Shown piece by piece: positions 1-12,410 of a DNA stretch of 64,000 bases (positions within the stretch are counted from its first letter, which is position 1; every line of letters begins with the position of its first letter). This stretch comes from Perca fluviatilis (Eukaryota > Chordata > Actinopteri > Perciformes > Percidae). The DNA lies in the NCBI RefSeq assembly GCF_010015445.1, contig NC_053134.1, positions 12,973,580 through 13,037,579 on the forward strand, read 5' to 3'. Below the pieces are notes generated by a model. The model had not been told where the DNA came from. It was given only the letters and a program-made list of their open reading frames with translations, and did no database searches. The position numbers and the translations under genes are program-made.

Positions 1-3000
1 CCTCCATTTAAATCTCTTATTTCTAAAGGATGTAGAGGGTGGGGGTGTGGGGGGGTGTAAATGTGTGTGATGCCTTTTGCAGTAAAGATCTTTCATTCTG
101 ATATTTTCAATTTAAAAAGAGGCCAACATTTCCTGCTCTTTTGAAAAATTAAGTTTAGACATCTGGGAGTAAATTCATAATGCTAATGCAGGTTGCTGTG
201 TTTTCATTTGCTCCAGGGAATGAACATTGTGATTTGGGGGTTGGTCTCTATTAATCTATCCAAGGCCCATATTTTAAACATGGGCCACATTAAAATTACA
301 CTTGACATTTCATCAACAAGGTCTATAATACCTTTAGGGTGAACAATATGAAAAATTACATTAATAGTTGCCAAGCCTGAACATGTGCTCAATCTTCTTC
401 ATGTAATCTTTTATGAGAGAAAGTTTTTATCTCTCTTTCCAACTTTCCATTGTTTCCCAACCCTTTTGTTTTGTTTATTTGACAATTAATTTAAAAAAAG
501 ACACTTACATGGTCGCAACACCAATGTACATGCACAATTAAATGGAACATCAAGGATAACACAAAAAAGTCACAGGAATTATTTCCACCCTCTCATTAAT
601 CTTTACCTAAACCTCCCACTACCTGGCTATTATATATGCTAAGTGGTCTTGTCACTGTGTCCCTGGTTACCCAGTGTAATGAGAAGCTTTAGAAAGTGAT
701 CTACTGGCTTTAATCAAATCAGCCCCGGGTGTCACCAGCTCCCCAACGAGACCAGCTTTGTGCCAAGGCTGCCAATATTATGCCCCATTAAGATGCACAC
801 ACAGACGCACGCATTCATGCACACACAAACACACACACACTAATGAGAGAAATAATTAAGAGTGCTGGGGAGCCCTGGGTCGGCATCATAGGAGTACTAT
901 TAGAAGTGAGCCAAAGTGATTGATGTTATTAGACTTACAATACTGTATGTCAGATTAAACATGCATTGTGGTTTTGGGATTTTGTTCAGAATCTGAACAT
1001 TACAGTACAAAATAAAACTTTTCAAAAAGCATTTGAAGTCCTGTGGAGTCAGGTTGGGGTTCGATAGGATCCACTTATCAAATCTGACTCCTTTCGAATC
1101 CCTCATCAAATCTCATTAAGTGTAGCTTTCATCCCTTGCAACTAAGTAACAAATTATCATTAAGTTTTTGTAATTTCACTCACAAACAATCTTTGAGCGG
1201 CTTGGAGAGAGCGCAATACACAACAGACAAATTAAATGTTTTAGTGTAGCTTTTATGGAATTAACATGAATTAGCAACCGTTGATATAATCTACAGCCTG
1301 TGACGTTGGTCATTTTAACCGGAAAAAGCAAGGGTCACTGCCCGCTATGAATGAGAAGTCTGCCAACGTTATCTGCAAGCTTTCACTATTGGTCTTTGCT
1401 AATGGAAAATATAAATGATGAGATAAAATGTTCCATATGAAATTTGTTTATGTCAGAGCTTAATGAATCCAAGATTTTGCCGACTGGAACCGGATCCAAA
1501 CTGGAACCGGCTATCAGAACCCAACCCTATTTTGGAGCAGTATCAGCAAATGGAAGCCAATCCACAGGATCGAGACTGGGGCCGATCCAAGCATTTTTTT
1601 GATGGCTTAATAAAGCCCAATCCATTTCCAATCCTTTTATTTGCTCTGGGTACCCCAGCTGTCAAAATGCCCCATTGAGCTCAGTTAAAACACTGGAATG
1701 TCTCCAAACACACAGTGTTATGAGTTAGTCAGCTGTATATAACAAAGCTGCCAGCAGTTTCAATGAATGATGTGGTATCGGCAAAAACTCATTAAAGGAT
1801 TCAGGTTGGGATTGGAGTAAAAAAAATGTGATCAGGACATCGCTATAAAAATCATTAATATTTTGATGTATAATTCAATACCACAGTTTTGAATACATTT
1901 CTGAGAGATCTTTAGTCTGCATTGAAGTTTCACTGGCAGTGAAGTTCACTTATGACACAGCAGCTTCTCCTGAAATATCAATCTTAAGGGAATGCTAATG
2001 TTATTACCAAATGTTTTGGGTACCCAACAATAGATTACACAGCCTGTACAGCATGCTATTTAGTAGCAAGAAGCATAATTCCTTTTCCTTTTCTGCTGAG
2101 CAAGAATTGAACACCCATGATACATTGATTACTACAAATCTACTGTATTTGGCACAGCTCAAACTATACACAGACATGCACACACTCCCACTGGACCTAA
2201 CCTTCAGGGAAGCAAGACTTGCCTTAACAAAGTGGAAAATAATTTCCAATACATATTAATGAAGCACAGTAAAATCAATGCCCTTGGAACTTTATGATAG
2301 TGTGTGCCAATGCAATGCTGCAACAGCAGCATAGTGTGGCTCAGATTTTGGGGGTGGGGGCAGCGATGCTAGCTAGCTTGGCTCAACAATAAGAGCCCTC
2401 ATCTATCATGCTGAGCTCAGTATCACACTGACTCATAGGTCCATGTGAGTGACCCTGACTGAAAAAGCCTATCATGTCTGTACAGAAGCACTAGCAGTGT
2501 TTGAGTGCTTCAGTACTGTATGTGTAAGCAATTTTAAATAGTCAGTTAATGATTCACAACACAGAGAGATTCCATAAATGATCTTTGGATGTGCAATCGT
2601 TCTCACATGCACATATTTGTGATAACTACTAAATGTGTCTGCACGCACGCATGCACACATCCTGCTTGGGCAGCAAATTGCCCGAACCAGCTTGTTCATC
2701 AAGGGCAGAGCGTATGTATTGAACAGAGAGGGAATTACAACCCCTGCAGCACTCGTGGATGACACAGCCACTTACAGCTTGACCAATAGGCCATTTGCAC
2801 TCAATAAATCACGTATTTAAACACATTAATAACTAAGGCCACTGACTACTGTACAAGGGGGAATAAAAACAGGTGAGGAGGCAATCATTGAATGTGCACA
2901 CACCTGTAATTTAACATTCTGCCTACAGCCACAGAAAAGCAAAAATGTAAGCTTTTGTAGGCTTTTAGTAATTAAACATGGTTATTTGACACAGCAATGT

Positions 3001-3571
3001 TTCCACATGCAGAGGGTGTTTTGAATCAGTTTATTTGGTCTCACAGGCATGAATTGAAATGTGCAGGACCATGAAGTTTTTCCAGAAAGGAAAGACACTC
3101 GGACTGTAATTAAAAAGTGTCTAGCTGCAGTGGCAACACACACACACAGACACACACACAGACACACACACAGACACACGCACACCGCAGCATGCTGAAG
3201 CTTGTTGTTATTCTTGTGCTGTGTTGCCACTGCATGATCATGCTGATACCCTGGGGCAATTTGTTATGGACATCAAAGGAGCAGCGAAGGTCACAAGCAA
3301 GACAAAGTATCCAGCCAGCCTATCATAGGCTCTGCTGATTCAGCACTTCCAAAGACATCACCTGCCAATGTTGAGAAAAGAAAGTGACAGAAAAAAAAGA
3401 CAAAAAAATCAGGGACAGAGTGATGGCATGCAAAGGGGTAAAAATAATTATGTCTGTCCTAAATTCAAATCAAGACCAAGAGCATCAGATTTATGCAACA
3501 TAGTAAATATAATGGGATTTGATTTTGGATAACAGGTTATTTGCCTATTATTGGGTGGTATAATTTTTTAA
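1..3571. other. Upstream intergenic DNA, no gene seen
   Basis: No coding exon, RNA gene or complete mobile element could be supported here. Short open frames are scattered on both strands, with no recognisable domain and no splice structure. The stretch holds CA-rich simple sequence near 788-840 and a purer block at 3135-3185. A short GC-richer segment at about 700-780 stands out from AT-rich surroundings and could be a conserved non-coding element. That cannot be judged without alignment. Confidence 0.5.
3135..3185. repeat. CA microsatellite with GACACACA interruptions
   Basis: An ACACAC run is interrupted at regular intervals by GA, giving a short higher-order repeat. It explains the cysteine- and threonine-rich open frames on both strands at this place, which are not genes. 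Confidence 0.9.
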
Positions 3572-4050
3572 AGGTGTCCTGCCATACAAAACCGTTTTTA
3601 CTTGCATTTTTTGAAATATGTTAGGTCCATAATGTGTTTGTGTATTGTTGTGAATGTGAAAATGAACTGCTACCTCCTTTGTCAGCTCTAGCCAATGAAA
3701 AGAAATAAGCACAGAAATCAGGCCAATTACAAAAGCTGGTCAGTCTGACATCATATTGCCTGAGCTCATTACTATTCATGAGCTCGCCCAGTTGGGCTGG
3801 GTAAAGGATTCTGACTGCCAGGCTCTCATTGGCTAGCTGTTAACCAATCAGATTCAAACAGCTTAGCTTGTTGAATATTAATGAGAACTGGCAGAAATTG
3901 ATCTGAGTCTTCTTGTAGGCTTTCTATACCACGCTAGAATGGCTTGAAACAAGGTAACCAAGGCATTTTTTCCACAAAAAATGTTACAAAGTCCATGGTA
4001 GAACTTCAGACATTACCACAAAGTAATGAAATACGTGTGGCAGGGCACCT
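3572..4050. mobile_element. TTAA-flanked MITE, 479 bp
   Basis: The left end reads AGGTGTCCTGCCATAC and the right end is its inverted partner GTGTGGCAGGGCACCT, with TTAA directly outside both ends. No transposase frame lies inside, so it is a non-autonomous element. A TTAA target is typical of piggyBac, but the flank TTTAAA would also fit a TAA or TTA target of the Harbinger type. The superfamily is therefore left open. Confidence 0.7.
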
Positions 4051-5399
4051 TTAAATGTCACCAAGTGGAGGGTTTCTCATCTTAACATCTTGAGCTTAAA
4101 CAGTACTTGTTCTGCCAACTACTATAAAGAATGCATAAGAAATAAAAAAAAAAAACTAAACTCTTGACTCTAATATGGGCCTTTATGATGTAGTGGGCAT
4201 CATGGTTTAGCAGAAGGATAAATTATTTAAAAATGAAAACGCAGAAGACTGGGAAAACATAACTCAACTAAAGGACTTCTTCCCATTCATCAATTTATTC
4301 AGTGCAATTACCTGTGAAGGCCAACATATCTTAAAAACAATCAAATGGCATTTCACACTCAATCACAAAACACTGAGCCATCTGATTAATATTGAGCTGA
4401 AGCAACTTTTGCATAATCCATATCTCAATTATCTTAAAGCCTCAAAATCCTCCTCTAACTCACCTACTTTTTCATCTATAGAAGTTACAATTAGTATCTC
4501 TCATAGGCTAGTGGTTCATTATTGGGGAACTTGTGAATGTGAGAAATAGTTTTTTCCATTTATCAAACAAAAAGAATGTAATTTTCAAGTATGCTTTTTT
4601 TAACTACCACTATGCAGGAACTGGTAAGGGCACAAATTCAAATGCATAAGACACATTTCTTCCTGAATCAGGGTATGAAGGATTACAGGCACTGTGCCCC
4701 CTTGATCATTCTAATTAAACACACACAGCGGTGTCACAACCCCTAGCTACCACTTAAACAGTCAGCCAAAGCTGGGCAGATATCAACAATCTCCACAAGT
4801 GGGATTAAATGGGTCTGTCTTGTCATAAACTAAATTTTTTCTGACCACTAAAAGGAACTGGAAAGTTAAGTATTGTGGAAATATTTGACTGTGACAACGT
4901 GACCTCCAAAAAGGCACTGGGTGGAACAAGGCTAACTGAAGCTCTTTGGAGGCTAGATTTAGACAGAGCCAGATATATTTTGAGTAAAAGTTTGAAGAGA
5001 GATTGAAAGAACTGGAAAGACAGAAAGAAGGTGAGAAAGACTTCCACAGGGGAGAGTGAGACAGGTAGAGTGAGGAGTATTTAGGTCTCTTTAGTGCTGA
5101 GTTGCAGCCACTACTTGATTTGGTGCTTTGGGAGGAAATGGAAAAGCTCTCCAGCCAGGTGCTTATCTCTGACCAGAGCTTACAGAGTCAACCGACCGCC
5201 AAACTGCTTTACCTTGACTGCCAGACACTCACAGGGTAAGTTCCAATCAGCCTGTGAAGAGCAATGTCCAGGAAAGATATTTGCACCAAGCTAGTGTAAC
5301 TTTTTAGTGACCGATATGTGCTTTTTAAACTTCTGTGTGAGTTCAAAACACTTACATTGTTTTTTCAAGAACCATGAACTCCTATTTCAAAAACATTTC
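4051..5399. other. Intergenic DNA, no gene seen
   Basis: AT-rich sequence without a supported exon or repeat boundary. The open frames at 4823-5047 (minus) and 5094-5294 (plus) lack recognisable domains and splice context, and I treat them as chance frames. Confidence 0.5.
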
Positions 5400-5402
5400 T
5401 AA

Positions 5403-6009
5403 AGGCTCTGACACACCAACCCAACGGCCGACCTTCAGTAGAAAAGGCAGTCGGACTGATCAGTCGGCTTCCGTCTCTCAAAAAAGTGTCTCAGAACACA
5501 CCGAAGCGACACCGACTTGAGCATACGTTCTGTGCGAGACATAATACGTCTCCATAACAGCAGCCGGCACTAATCTGTATTGTCGCCCAAAAAATGAAAA
5601 CCGGAAATGACGGAACATCTCTTTAGACCTAGTAACACAGAGCATGCTGTCGTCAGTCATTGTTTTCATCAGAGAGTGTTGATAGTAGTCAAGAAGGATC
5701 GTTGTTGTCATTACTCGCTGAACGGAAAAAAATACGATGGCTAGTAATAAGAAGATACTGCCATGGTCAGCTCTCAGGCTTCTTCTTATGGAAGAAGCAC
5801 TGATTCGCTAGTCAAGGGCTAGCACTCCACTACTCAGATTGGTCATTGAGTCCAACTGCCCATTGGCCGATTCAACAAGTCAAATGGGCCAAAATGGATG
5901 CCGACGGCTCCTATGACTGACGACGGCACGGAACACACCGAACAGACTTGAGTCACCGACCTCGCCAGACTGTCCGACGGCCGACAATCGGGTTGGTGTG
6001 TCAGAGCCT
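5403..6009. mobile_element. Harbinger-like MITE, 607 bp, TAA target duplication
   Basis: The ends are inverted: AGGCTCTGACACACCAACCC on the left and GGTTGGTGTGTCAGAGCCT on the right. TAA flanks both sides at 5400-5402 and 6010-6012. Three-base TWA duplications are the hallmark of PIF/Harbinger elements. The interior is rich in CCGAC/GTCGG motifs near both ends. A short plus-strand peptide starting near 5738 (MASNKKILPWSALRLLL) faintly resembles the N-terminus of Harbinger-associated proteins, but no transposase catalytic domain is present. It is non-autonomous. Confidence 0.78.
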
Positions 6010-6012
6010 TAA

Positions 6013-8099
6013 AAAAGTACCAACCGTGCTAGAAGGCAGAAACAGCATCTTCACTCGTAACAATTTTGCAATGGGTTGTGGTTGGAGGGGTACAGCAAGC
6101 AGGAAGAGAGCTCACTCCAGATCTTCACTCCAAACACTAAATTGTGTGATCACTGAAATAATGCTGTTGATTCAAAATGATGGAAACAAATCCACAAGCA
6201 GGAGTTCACAGACCAAAGGTCTAGACAGAGTGCTTTCTGTTAGATATGTAAATGTGTTATTGGCCCGGTAATTGTTGAAGGGTTCCTGAGCAGAATAGAA
6301 AAGATCTTCCATTAGCAGTGCTTTCTCTACTTGAACTTTTGTAGAACTTTGATTGGAACATTGCCATAACAGGGGCTTAAGCTCATCTAACACTTAAGGG
6401 GGAGCATAAAAGAGCATTGCATTCCCAAATTAGCCTCTAAGTAGAAAATTCACACAGTATTTTCAGTCTACACATCTATGAATCCATCATTATGGCAGAC
6501 ATTTCAATCAATCCATACTTTTAACTATATGTGCGAGGCAGGCTTTTTAATGGAAGGAATAAAGTACAATAATGTCAAGACATCTATTTGGGTGGATCAA
6601 AGAAATAAATTCAATATATGGGAAACAGTGCTTTTAATATGCTTCTCAATGATGATACAGCTAAAGGGTGATGTGCATCTGCATAAGAGTAGGATGACTC
6701 CTTGGAGTGTTCAATGAAACATGACCTATTACTTAAATACAAACAACAATGTTGAACATCAGTGCATTCTAGTTGTCGTTACGGTTCTCTCAGTGTAAGG
6801 TCTTTTTTTTTATGAATATCTGCAATCCCATTATCCTTGCATGTATAAGATGTGTTGACAGTCCCACAGTGTAGTGACAGAGCCAGTGGGTGGTTGGTTG
6901 GGGGGGGCTGCTGATAGTAAAGAAAAAAAGAAAAGGTAGGGCCCAGAGAGAGTAGAGGAAAGAAAGGCAGATAAAGAGTGAGATAAAGAGGTGTGGTGTG
7001 TGGGGCTACGGGCTTCTGTGTCCAGCAGGGGATTACAGATGGCCCTCAGAATTAAATCAAAACTGTGCTGACTGCCAAGGAATGGGCTCTGCGACACATC
7101 GGGTGCCACATGAGAGGGGGGTAAGACTGGCGCAGAGGGAGGAAGCTGAAGGCAAGGGCTGCAGCCATAGAGTGGCCTTCAAATGAGTTTTTGAAATATC
7201 TAAAAATAAATTGCTTTGAAAAAGCTCAACAGACAGTTGATATTCGGGCTGGATAGGGGCCAAGTGAAAAGTTGCCCTCTACCTCCATTTCTCCTCATCT
7301 CAGCCTCTTCTAAATCTTGGCATCATTCATTTTCTCACGTCTCGTTCCCTTTACTGCTCACTTTCACTCATAGACACGGACACCGGCATGCATGCAGGTA
7401 CTGTACTACTAACACATTGGTTTAAACAAAGGTCAAGTCTTTCATTTAGTTACCAATTAACAACATTTGGATTATAAAATGAATAAAGCACCTTCTCCTG
7501 GCTGTTGATATTTATCTACAAAATACTGTACATGTGGATTCATTCCAAGGGCCCAGCAGATGGTGAGGTCTATTTTTAGATGAAAAGATTGAATAATATA
7601 TAATTGCCTCTGTCTGCTCATCATTTTCTTTGCACATGCTGTGGATCACACCGTACATACGGATAGTATTAACATTTAACCTGGCACACAAAGGTGATTG
7701 TTACTGTTGATAACCAAATTAGGACATTAAAGCTCCAGATATGCCATCGTTAAACACCTTTTTAATGTCATGTATTTGTTTAACCTATAAAGTCATGGAG
7801 TTTTGAGAAGATTTAACACACTTGCATTTTCTAATTGAGGAAGCCACACTCACATGCTACCATCTTTGAGTCAAGCCTGATGCCACTGTCTAACTCACAG
7901 CCCTGTAGAGACTAAGTATAGTGTGTAATTGAAAATGTCACATCTATAAAATGCAAATAAACATGTAAATGAGTTGAGGGACATATAAAGATTGACTTTT
8001 TAAAACTCTGCAGCTCACAACTTTTATAAAAGTAGGCATACTACCAATGATGGTAACTGAAACGTCAAGAGTATTGTAACATTTGCACTTAAAATATTT
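6013..8099. other. Intergenic DNA, no gene seen
   Basis: No supported gene or bounded mobile element. It holds a purine-rich stretch near 6915-7000 and otherwise unremarkable AT-rich sequence. It ends where L2 LINE similarity begins, near 8100. Confidence 0.5.
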
Positions 8100-8103
8100 T
8101 CCT

Positions 8104-9148
8104 CATTTGACCATTGTTCACAGGCTGTATCACAAAGACCTATTGACTGAATACAACAACATGGTTAAGGAGGCAAGGACATCTTACTTTCCTTACCTTA
8201 TTTCTTCCAGTAAATGTAACTCTAAAGTCCTTTTTGAAACCATCAACAATATTGTCAATCCTGCTCCTCCTGAAGTGCCAGTGTTTTCAAATAAGGACTG
8301 CAGTGACTTTCTCTATTTCTTTGTAAATAAAATTAGTAATGTTAGAAATGGCATTATCCCCTCTTCTACTTCATATTTGGTTCACTCGATCCGGCCAATC
8401 TTGAACTGTTTTGCTCCAATCTCGCTACAACAACTCACTGATCTGGTTAGCAGTATGAACTCTTCCTCGAGCCCAGTAGATATTATACCAACTTCCTTGT
8501 TTAAAAATGTTCTTGGGTCTGTGAGTACTTGGGTTCTCTCTATACTCAACAGCTCTCTGCAATCTGGTTGTGTCCCTTCGTATTTTAAAACATGCAGTTG
8601 TTCAGCCACTACTAAAGAAAAACAACCTGGATACACTAATTCCCGCAAATTATAGGCCCATTTCCAAGATGCCTTTTAGAAAAAGTTGTTGCTAAACAGT
8701 TCACTGCTGTCTTGAATACACACAAAATGTAGACAAATTTCAATCTGGCTTCGGTCAGAAACACTCAACAGAAACCGTTATTCTTAGAGTGTCCAATAAT
8801 TTATTAATGTCCTCTGACATGGGTGAATGCTCAGTTTTGGTGCTGCTGGATCTTAGCGCAGCTTTTGTAACAGTGGATCATAACATCTTGCTTGATAGAC
8901 TCAAGCACTGGGTTGGTATCTCAGGCAGCGCCTTGGATTGGTTCACCTTGTATCTTTCAGATAGAAGTTTTTCTGCGTCACTTGGTCCCTATTGTTCAGA
9001 AACTGCTGCCCTTTCCTGTGGGGTGCCTCAGGGTTCTGTGTTAGGTCCGATTTTATTTGCACTGTATATGCTTCGCCTGGGACATATAATTAGCCAATTT
9101 GGACATATCCGTTATCACTTCTATGCAGATGACATCAAGCTAAACTTA
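8104..9148 (+). pseudogene. L2 reverse transcriptase, N-terminal portion, broken
   Basis: Frames at 8083-8655 and 8789-9148 together give the pre-palm and palm region of an L2 reverse transcriptase. Visible landmarks are VKEARTSYF near the start, the motif A segment LLDLSAAFVTVDH, the CGVPQGSVLGPILFALY block, and the catalytic FYADD at about 9118-9132. The family usually has AAFDTVDH in motif A, so the V in this copy replaces an acidic residue. A frameshift or stop region around 8640-8790 separates the two frames. The polymerase is interrupted by the Tc1 insertion a few codons after YADD. Not functional. Confidence 0.88.
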
Positions 9149-10097
9149 GCACAAAAAGTAAGGAAATTTGTGTTTGGTAGATTATTTCTCTGTGGTAACA
9201 ATGTTTTTTGGCAATAAATCTTATACCGTTGGAAAGCCTGTTTAGTTCCCTTTCAAATGGTGCCCCATTTGTAAGGAACATGCATTTGTGGGATGAGCAG
9301 CAGCGCTGAGTATGTGGGTTGCGCCCATGAACAATTTGTGAAATCTTCTCTGCCATTGCCAAACAGTTTATTTTGCTGTTGCTATTGACACTTGTTTTGA
9401 GCTTCTGGTACCCCCAGGTGCTGGCAATCAGGTGCCTGATTGGCACTCTATCCTCCAAGATGACAACGCTCGCCCCCACAGGGCGGGATTTATCAGAGAC
9501 TACCTCCAGAATGTGGGAGTGGAGAGGATGGAATGGCCTGCCAGCAGTCCTGACCTCAACCCCATTGAACACTTGTGGGATCAGCTTGGGCATGCTGTTC
9601 GTGCCAGAGTGACCAACACAACCACGTTGGCTGACTTGCGACAAATGCTGGTCGAAGAATGGGATGCCATCCCACAGCAGTGTGTGACCAGGCTGGTGAT
9701 CAGCATGAGGAGGAGGTGCCAGGCTGTTGTGGCTGTGTAAGGTTCTTCTACACGCTACTGAGGCTCCGGTTTGTGAAATGAATATTTGTTTGTGAAAATA
9801 ATATTGCCAATATGTCTTGTTTCTTCAAACTTAAATCATCCAATCTACCAAACACCAAACGAGTCAATGGCAGAATAAGCTGTTTGGCATTGGCAGAGAA
9901 GATTTGGCAAATTTTTCATGGGTGCAACCCACATACTCAGCACTGCTGCTCATCCCACAAATGCATGTTCCTTACAAATGGGGCACCATTTGAAAGGGAA
10001 CTAAACAGGCTTTCCAACAGTATAAGATTTATTTCCAAAAAGCATTGTTACCACAGAGAAATAATCTACCAAACACAAATTTCATTACTTTTTGGGC
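9149..10097 (+). mobile_element. Tc1/mariner element, internally deleted, inside the L2 LINE
   Basis: The inverted terminal repeats are about 200 bp long. The left end begins GCACAAAAAGTAAGGAAATT and the right end is the inverted partner finishing AAATTTCATTACTTTTTGGGC. TA lies directly outside both ends (9147-9148 and 10098-10099), as expected for Tc1/mariner. The L2 reading is interrupted exactly here and resumes just beyond, so this insertion postdates the LINE. At 949 bp it is shorter than a full Tc1 copy (about 1.6 kb), and only the C-terminal part of a transposase remains. Confidence 0.88.
9432..9740 (+). pseudogene. Tc1-like transposase, C-terminal fragment (DD34E)
   Basis: The frame contains the second catalytic aspartate in QDDNARPH and the glutamate in SSPDLNPIEHLWD, with 34 residues between them, the DD34E spacing of the Tc1 family. 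It continues through a conserved C-terminal segment ending SMRRRCQAVVAV and a stop. The helix-turn-helix DNA-binding domain and first catalytic aspartate are missing, so the copy cannot transpose on its own. It lies between the long inverted repeats of its host element. Confidence 0.85.
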
Positions 10098-10099
10098 TA

Positions 10100-10905
10100 C
10101 GTTTATGTCTCTTTTAACCCGGAAGAGACTGACAAAGTGTTGGAACTGCTTAAATGTTTGACTTCCATCAAGGATTGGCTGGCAAACAACTTGCTACAGC
10201 TCAATGAAGATAAGACCGAAGTCCTTATTGTTGCTCCGGACACTACAGCTCCCAAGGTTACTCAGCTCTTGGGGTCCTTTTCTTCAGCGGTACAGTCCAA
10301 ATTGAGAAATCTTGGTGTTATATTTGACAATAACATGTATTTTGATCAACATATCAAATCACTGACCCGCACATGTTTCTTTCAATTAAGAAACATTGCC
10401 AAACTTCTGAGCTTGAGATGATCATTCATGGTATTATATCATTCCGGCTTGATTACTGCAACTCCATTTTCACTTGTCTCAGCAAGTCGTCCCAGGACCG
10501 TCTACAACTAGTCCAGAACTCTGCTGCAAGGCTGTTGACCAGGTCCAGCAGGAAATCGCACATCACTACAATTTTATACTCATTACATTGGCTTCCGATC
10601 AAGTTCAGGATCCAATTCAAAGTTCTTGTTCTGGCTTATAAAGCTTTGCATGGTCAGGCACTTGTTTATATCTCGGAGCTGCTCCATCCGTACACTACTG
10701 ACAGGTCCCTCAGGTCTTCTAACCAGGGATTACTGGTGGTCACACGCACTTGTTTAAAAACTAAAAGGTGACCGTTCCTTTGCAGCAGTTGCTCCAAACC
10801 TGTGGAATGCCCTTCCTACTGTCATACGTTCTGCAGTCTCTGTTGAAGCTTTTAAAAAGCAGCTGAAGACGCACTTGTTTAAATTTGCTTTTAACTCATG
10901 TTTGT
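10100..10905 (+). pseudogene. L2 reverse transcriptase, C-terminal portion, broken
   Basis: Continues the L2 polymerase after the Tc1 insertion. It includes WLANNLLQLNEDKTEVL, the segment NLGVIFDNNMYFDQH, then LDYCNSIFTCL and LHWLPIKFRIQFKVL, all typical of the C-terminal region of L2 proteins. A frame change occurs near 10400 and another near 10765, after which the conserved tail FAAVAPNLWNALP and LKTHLFKFAF can be read to about 10905. No single frame spans the region. Confidence 0.87.
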
Positions 10906-11046
10906 AACTTTGGGTTTTCAATTATTAATTTTTTCCTTGCTTATTTTCTGTTGGATCTTACTGTATTTTTACAAATGTTCATCATGTGAAGCACTTTGTG
11001 ACTTTGTCTGTAAAAGGCGCTTTATCAAATAAACGTATTATATTAT

Positions 11047-12407
11047 TATTTCTCTATAATAGGCAAATGGTAAGTGTACATAATAAGGACATGATTTTAC
11101 TTAAAATTATGCATTGTTTTTAACAGAGAAAACTGATTTCGCTATCTGTGGTGGTAATTCCTTACAGAAAACAAACCTAGATCATGCACCTACCTAATGA
11201 CCCAAATGTTTGGTAGCAGAATATGTGAAACTGCTTCAAACTAAAATTGTCCCATTTGTTCAGATTTGTAAACACTTGGTTGTGCACACTCTGCTCCTTC
11301 CTGAGGCACACCATTAATCATATTTCCCAAGGCTTACATTCTCTGTTATTGTTTTCCCTTTGTCTTTTCATAGATGCTAACGCTATAGCATAAACCAGGT
11401 ACTGCCAGGCCCAAACTAAAAATAATGAATCTCTGGAAGAAAATTACAGAGCTTTCCCCAAAGATACAAAATAAATAATAATAATAATAATAATAATAAT
11501 AATTGAGTGCCCACACACCTTAAATATATTTAGTCTACCCTTGAAACACACGCTGTAAGTAGTTAACCATATAATGGCAAGAAATAGGAATCATTTACAT
11601 TTTCAGCAATATAAATATTAAGAAATATATAGAAACCTAAATCTAACCCTTTAGAAAGGTAAGGGACCATACACACAGAAACAGACCAACTCCAGGTTCT
11701 CTAATGTTCACTACATCTCTGCAGTGTCCATCTGTCAGAGGTGGATATAGGAGGTGAGGACACAGAGGCTTGTTGGCCTACATAGAGTGGAGACCCCACT
11801 AACCTTTAATATTGGTAGCTTAGCCTAGATTAAATTCATGCAGTTTGTCTTTAAAAAAAACATATCAGATGCCTAGGGCAAAAGCACACCTGTATGCCTC
11901 AATACAGGGTTTATTATCAGTCAAATTACATCAGCTGCACAATATTAGAGGATACATCAACACCAGAGAAGTGCTCGCCATTCATGTGTTGGTGACCTTC
12001 TCTGATAAATCATTAAAAAAAAAATTCAATCATTAGCCATCTAAATCATACTGCACTTATATTAGACTTGAATCACACTAACTGGCGTTTATATACACAA
12101 ACTGCTGGCATCACTCACCAGTTAGGTAAGCATTGATCATAATACTCTTTAAATTAGCAATAAACATTAACAGTAGTAACAACAGTTTGCTTCAATAGCC
12201 TCTTTTCACAAACTTGGGTTTAGTTGGCATGCAACCTGAAATCTGCCTCATAACTGGAACAGGTGTTCTATTATGATAATCAGACTGAATTGCCATTGCA
12301 TTTCACCTTATTTATTTAAAAAATGTTTTTTATTTGAATCACTGCAAAAGCCTGAGATGTGGGTGTGAAGCCAGGCTATGTGTGTGCAACAGTGCTATCC
12401 TGTCGAG
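11047..12407. other. Intergenic DNA with an AAT microsatellite
   Basis: No gene is supported. An AAT trinucleotide run lies at about 11474-11503. The remainder is AT-rich single-copy-looking sequence with no splice-flanked open frame. Confidence 0.5.
11474..11503. repeat. AAT microsatellite
   Basis: About nine to ten tandem AAT units, uninterrupted. Confidence 0.9.
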
Positions 12408-12410
12408 TAA

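Larger units (their letters stand above)
8100..11046 (+). mobile_element. L2-clade LINE, 5'-truncated, split by a Tc1 element
   Basis: This is a non-LTR retrotransposon relic carrying the C-terminal part of its reverse-transcriptase polyprotein. Similarity starts near 8100 within the region before the polymerase fingers, so the endonuclease and 5' end are missing. It resumes after the Tc1 insertion (9149-10097) and ends in a short 3' UTR with the usual L2 tail: a GGCGCTTTATCAAATAAA segment followed by ATT repeats near 11030-11046. Several frameshifts and stops show that it is dead. The L2 clade is assigned from remembered family patterns such as the LDYCNS and LHWLPI motifs. The exact 5' boundary is uncertain. 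Confidence 0.88.

Noticed and set aside
9135..9644. 169-codon minus-strand frame
   Set aside because: Antisense to the Tc1 transposase fragment and its inverted repeat.
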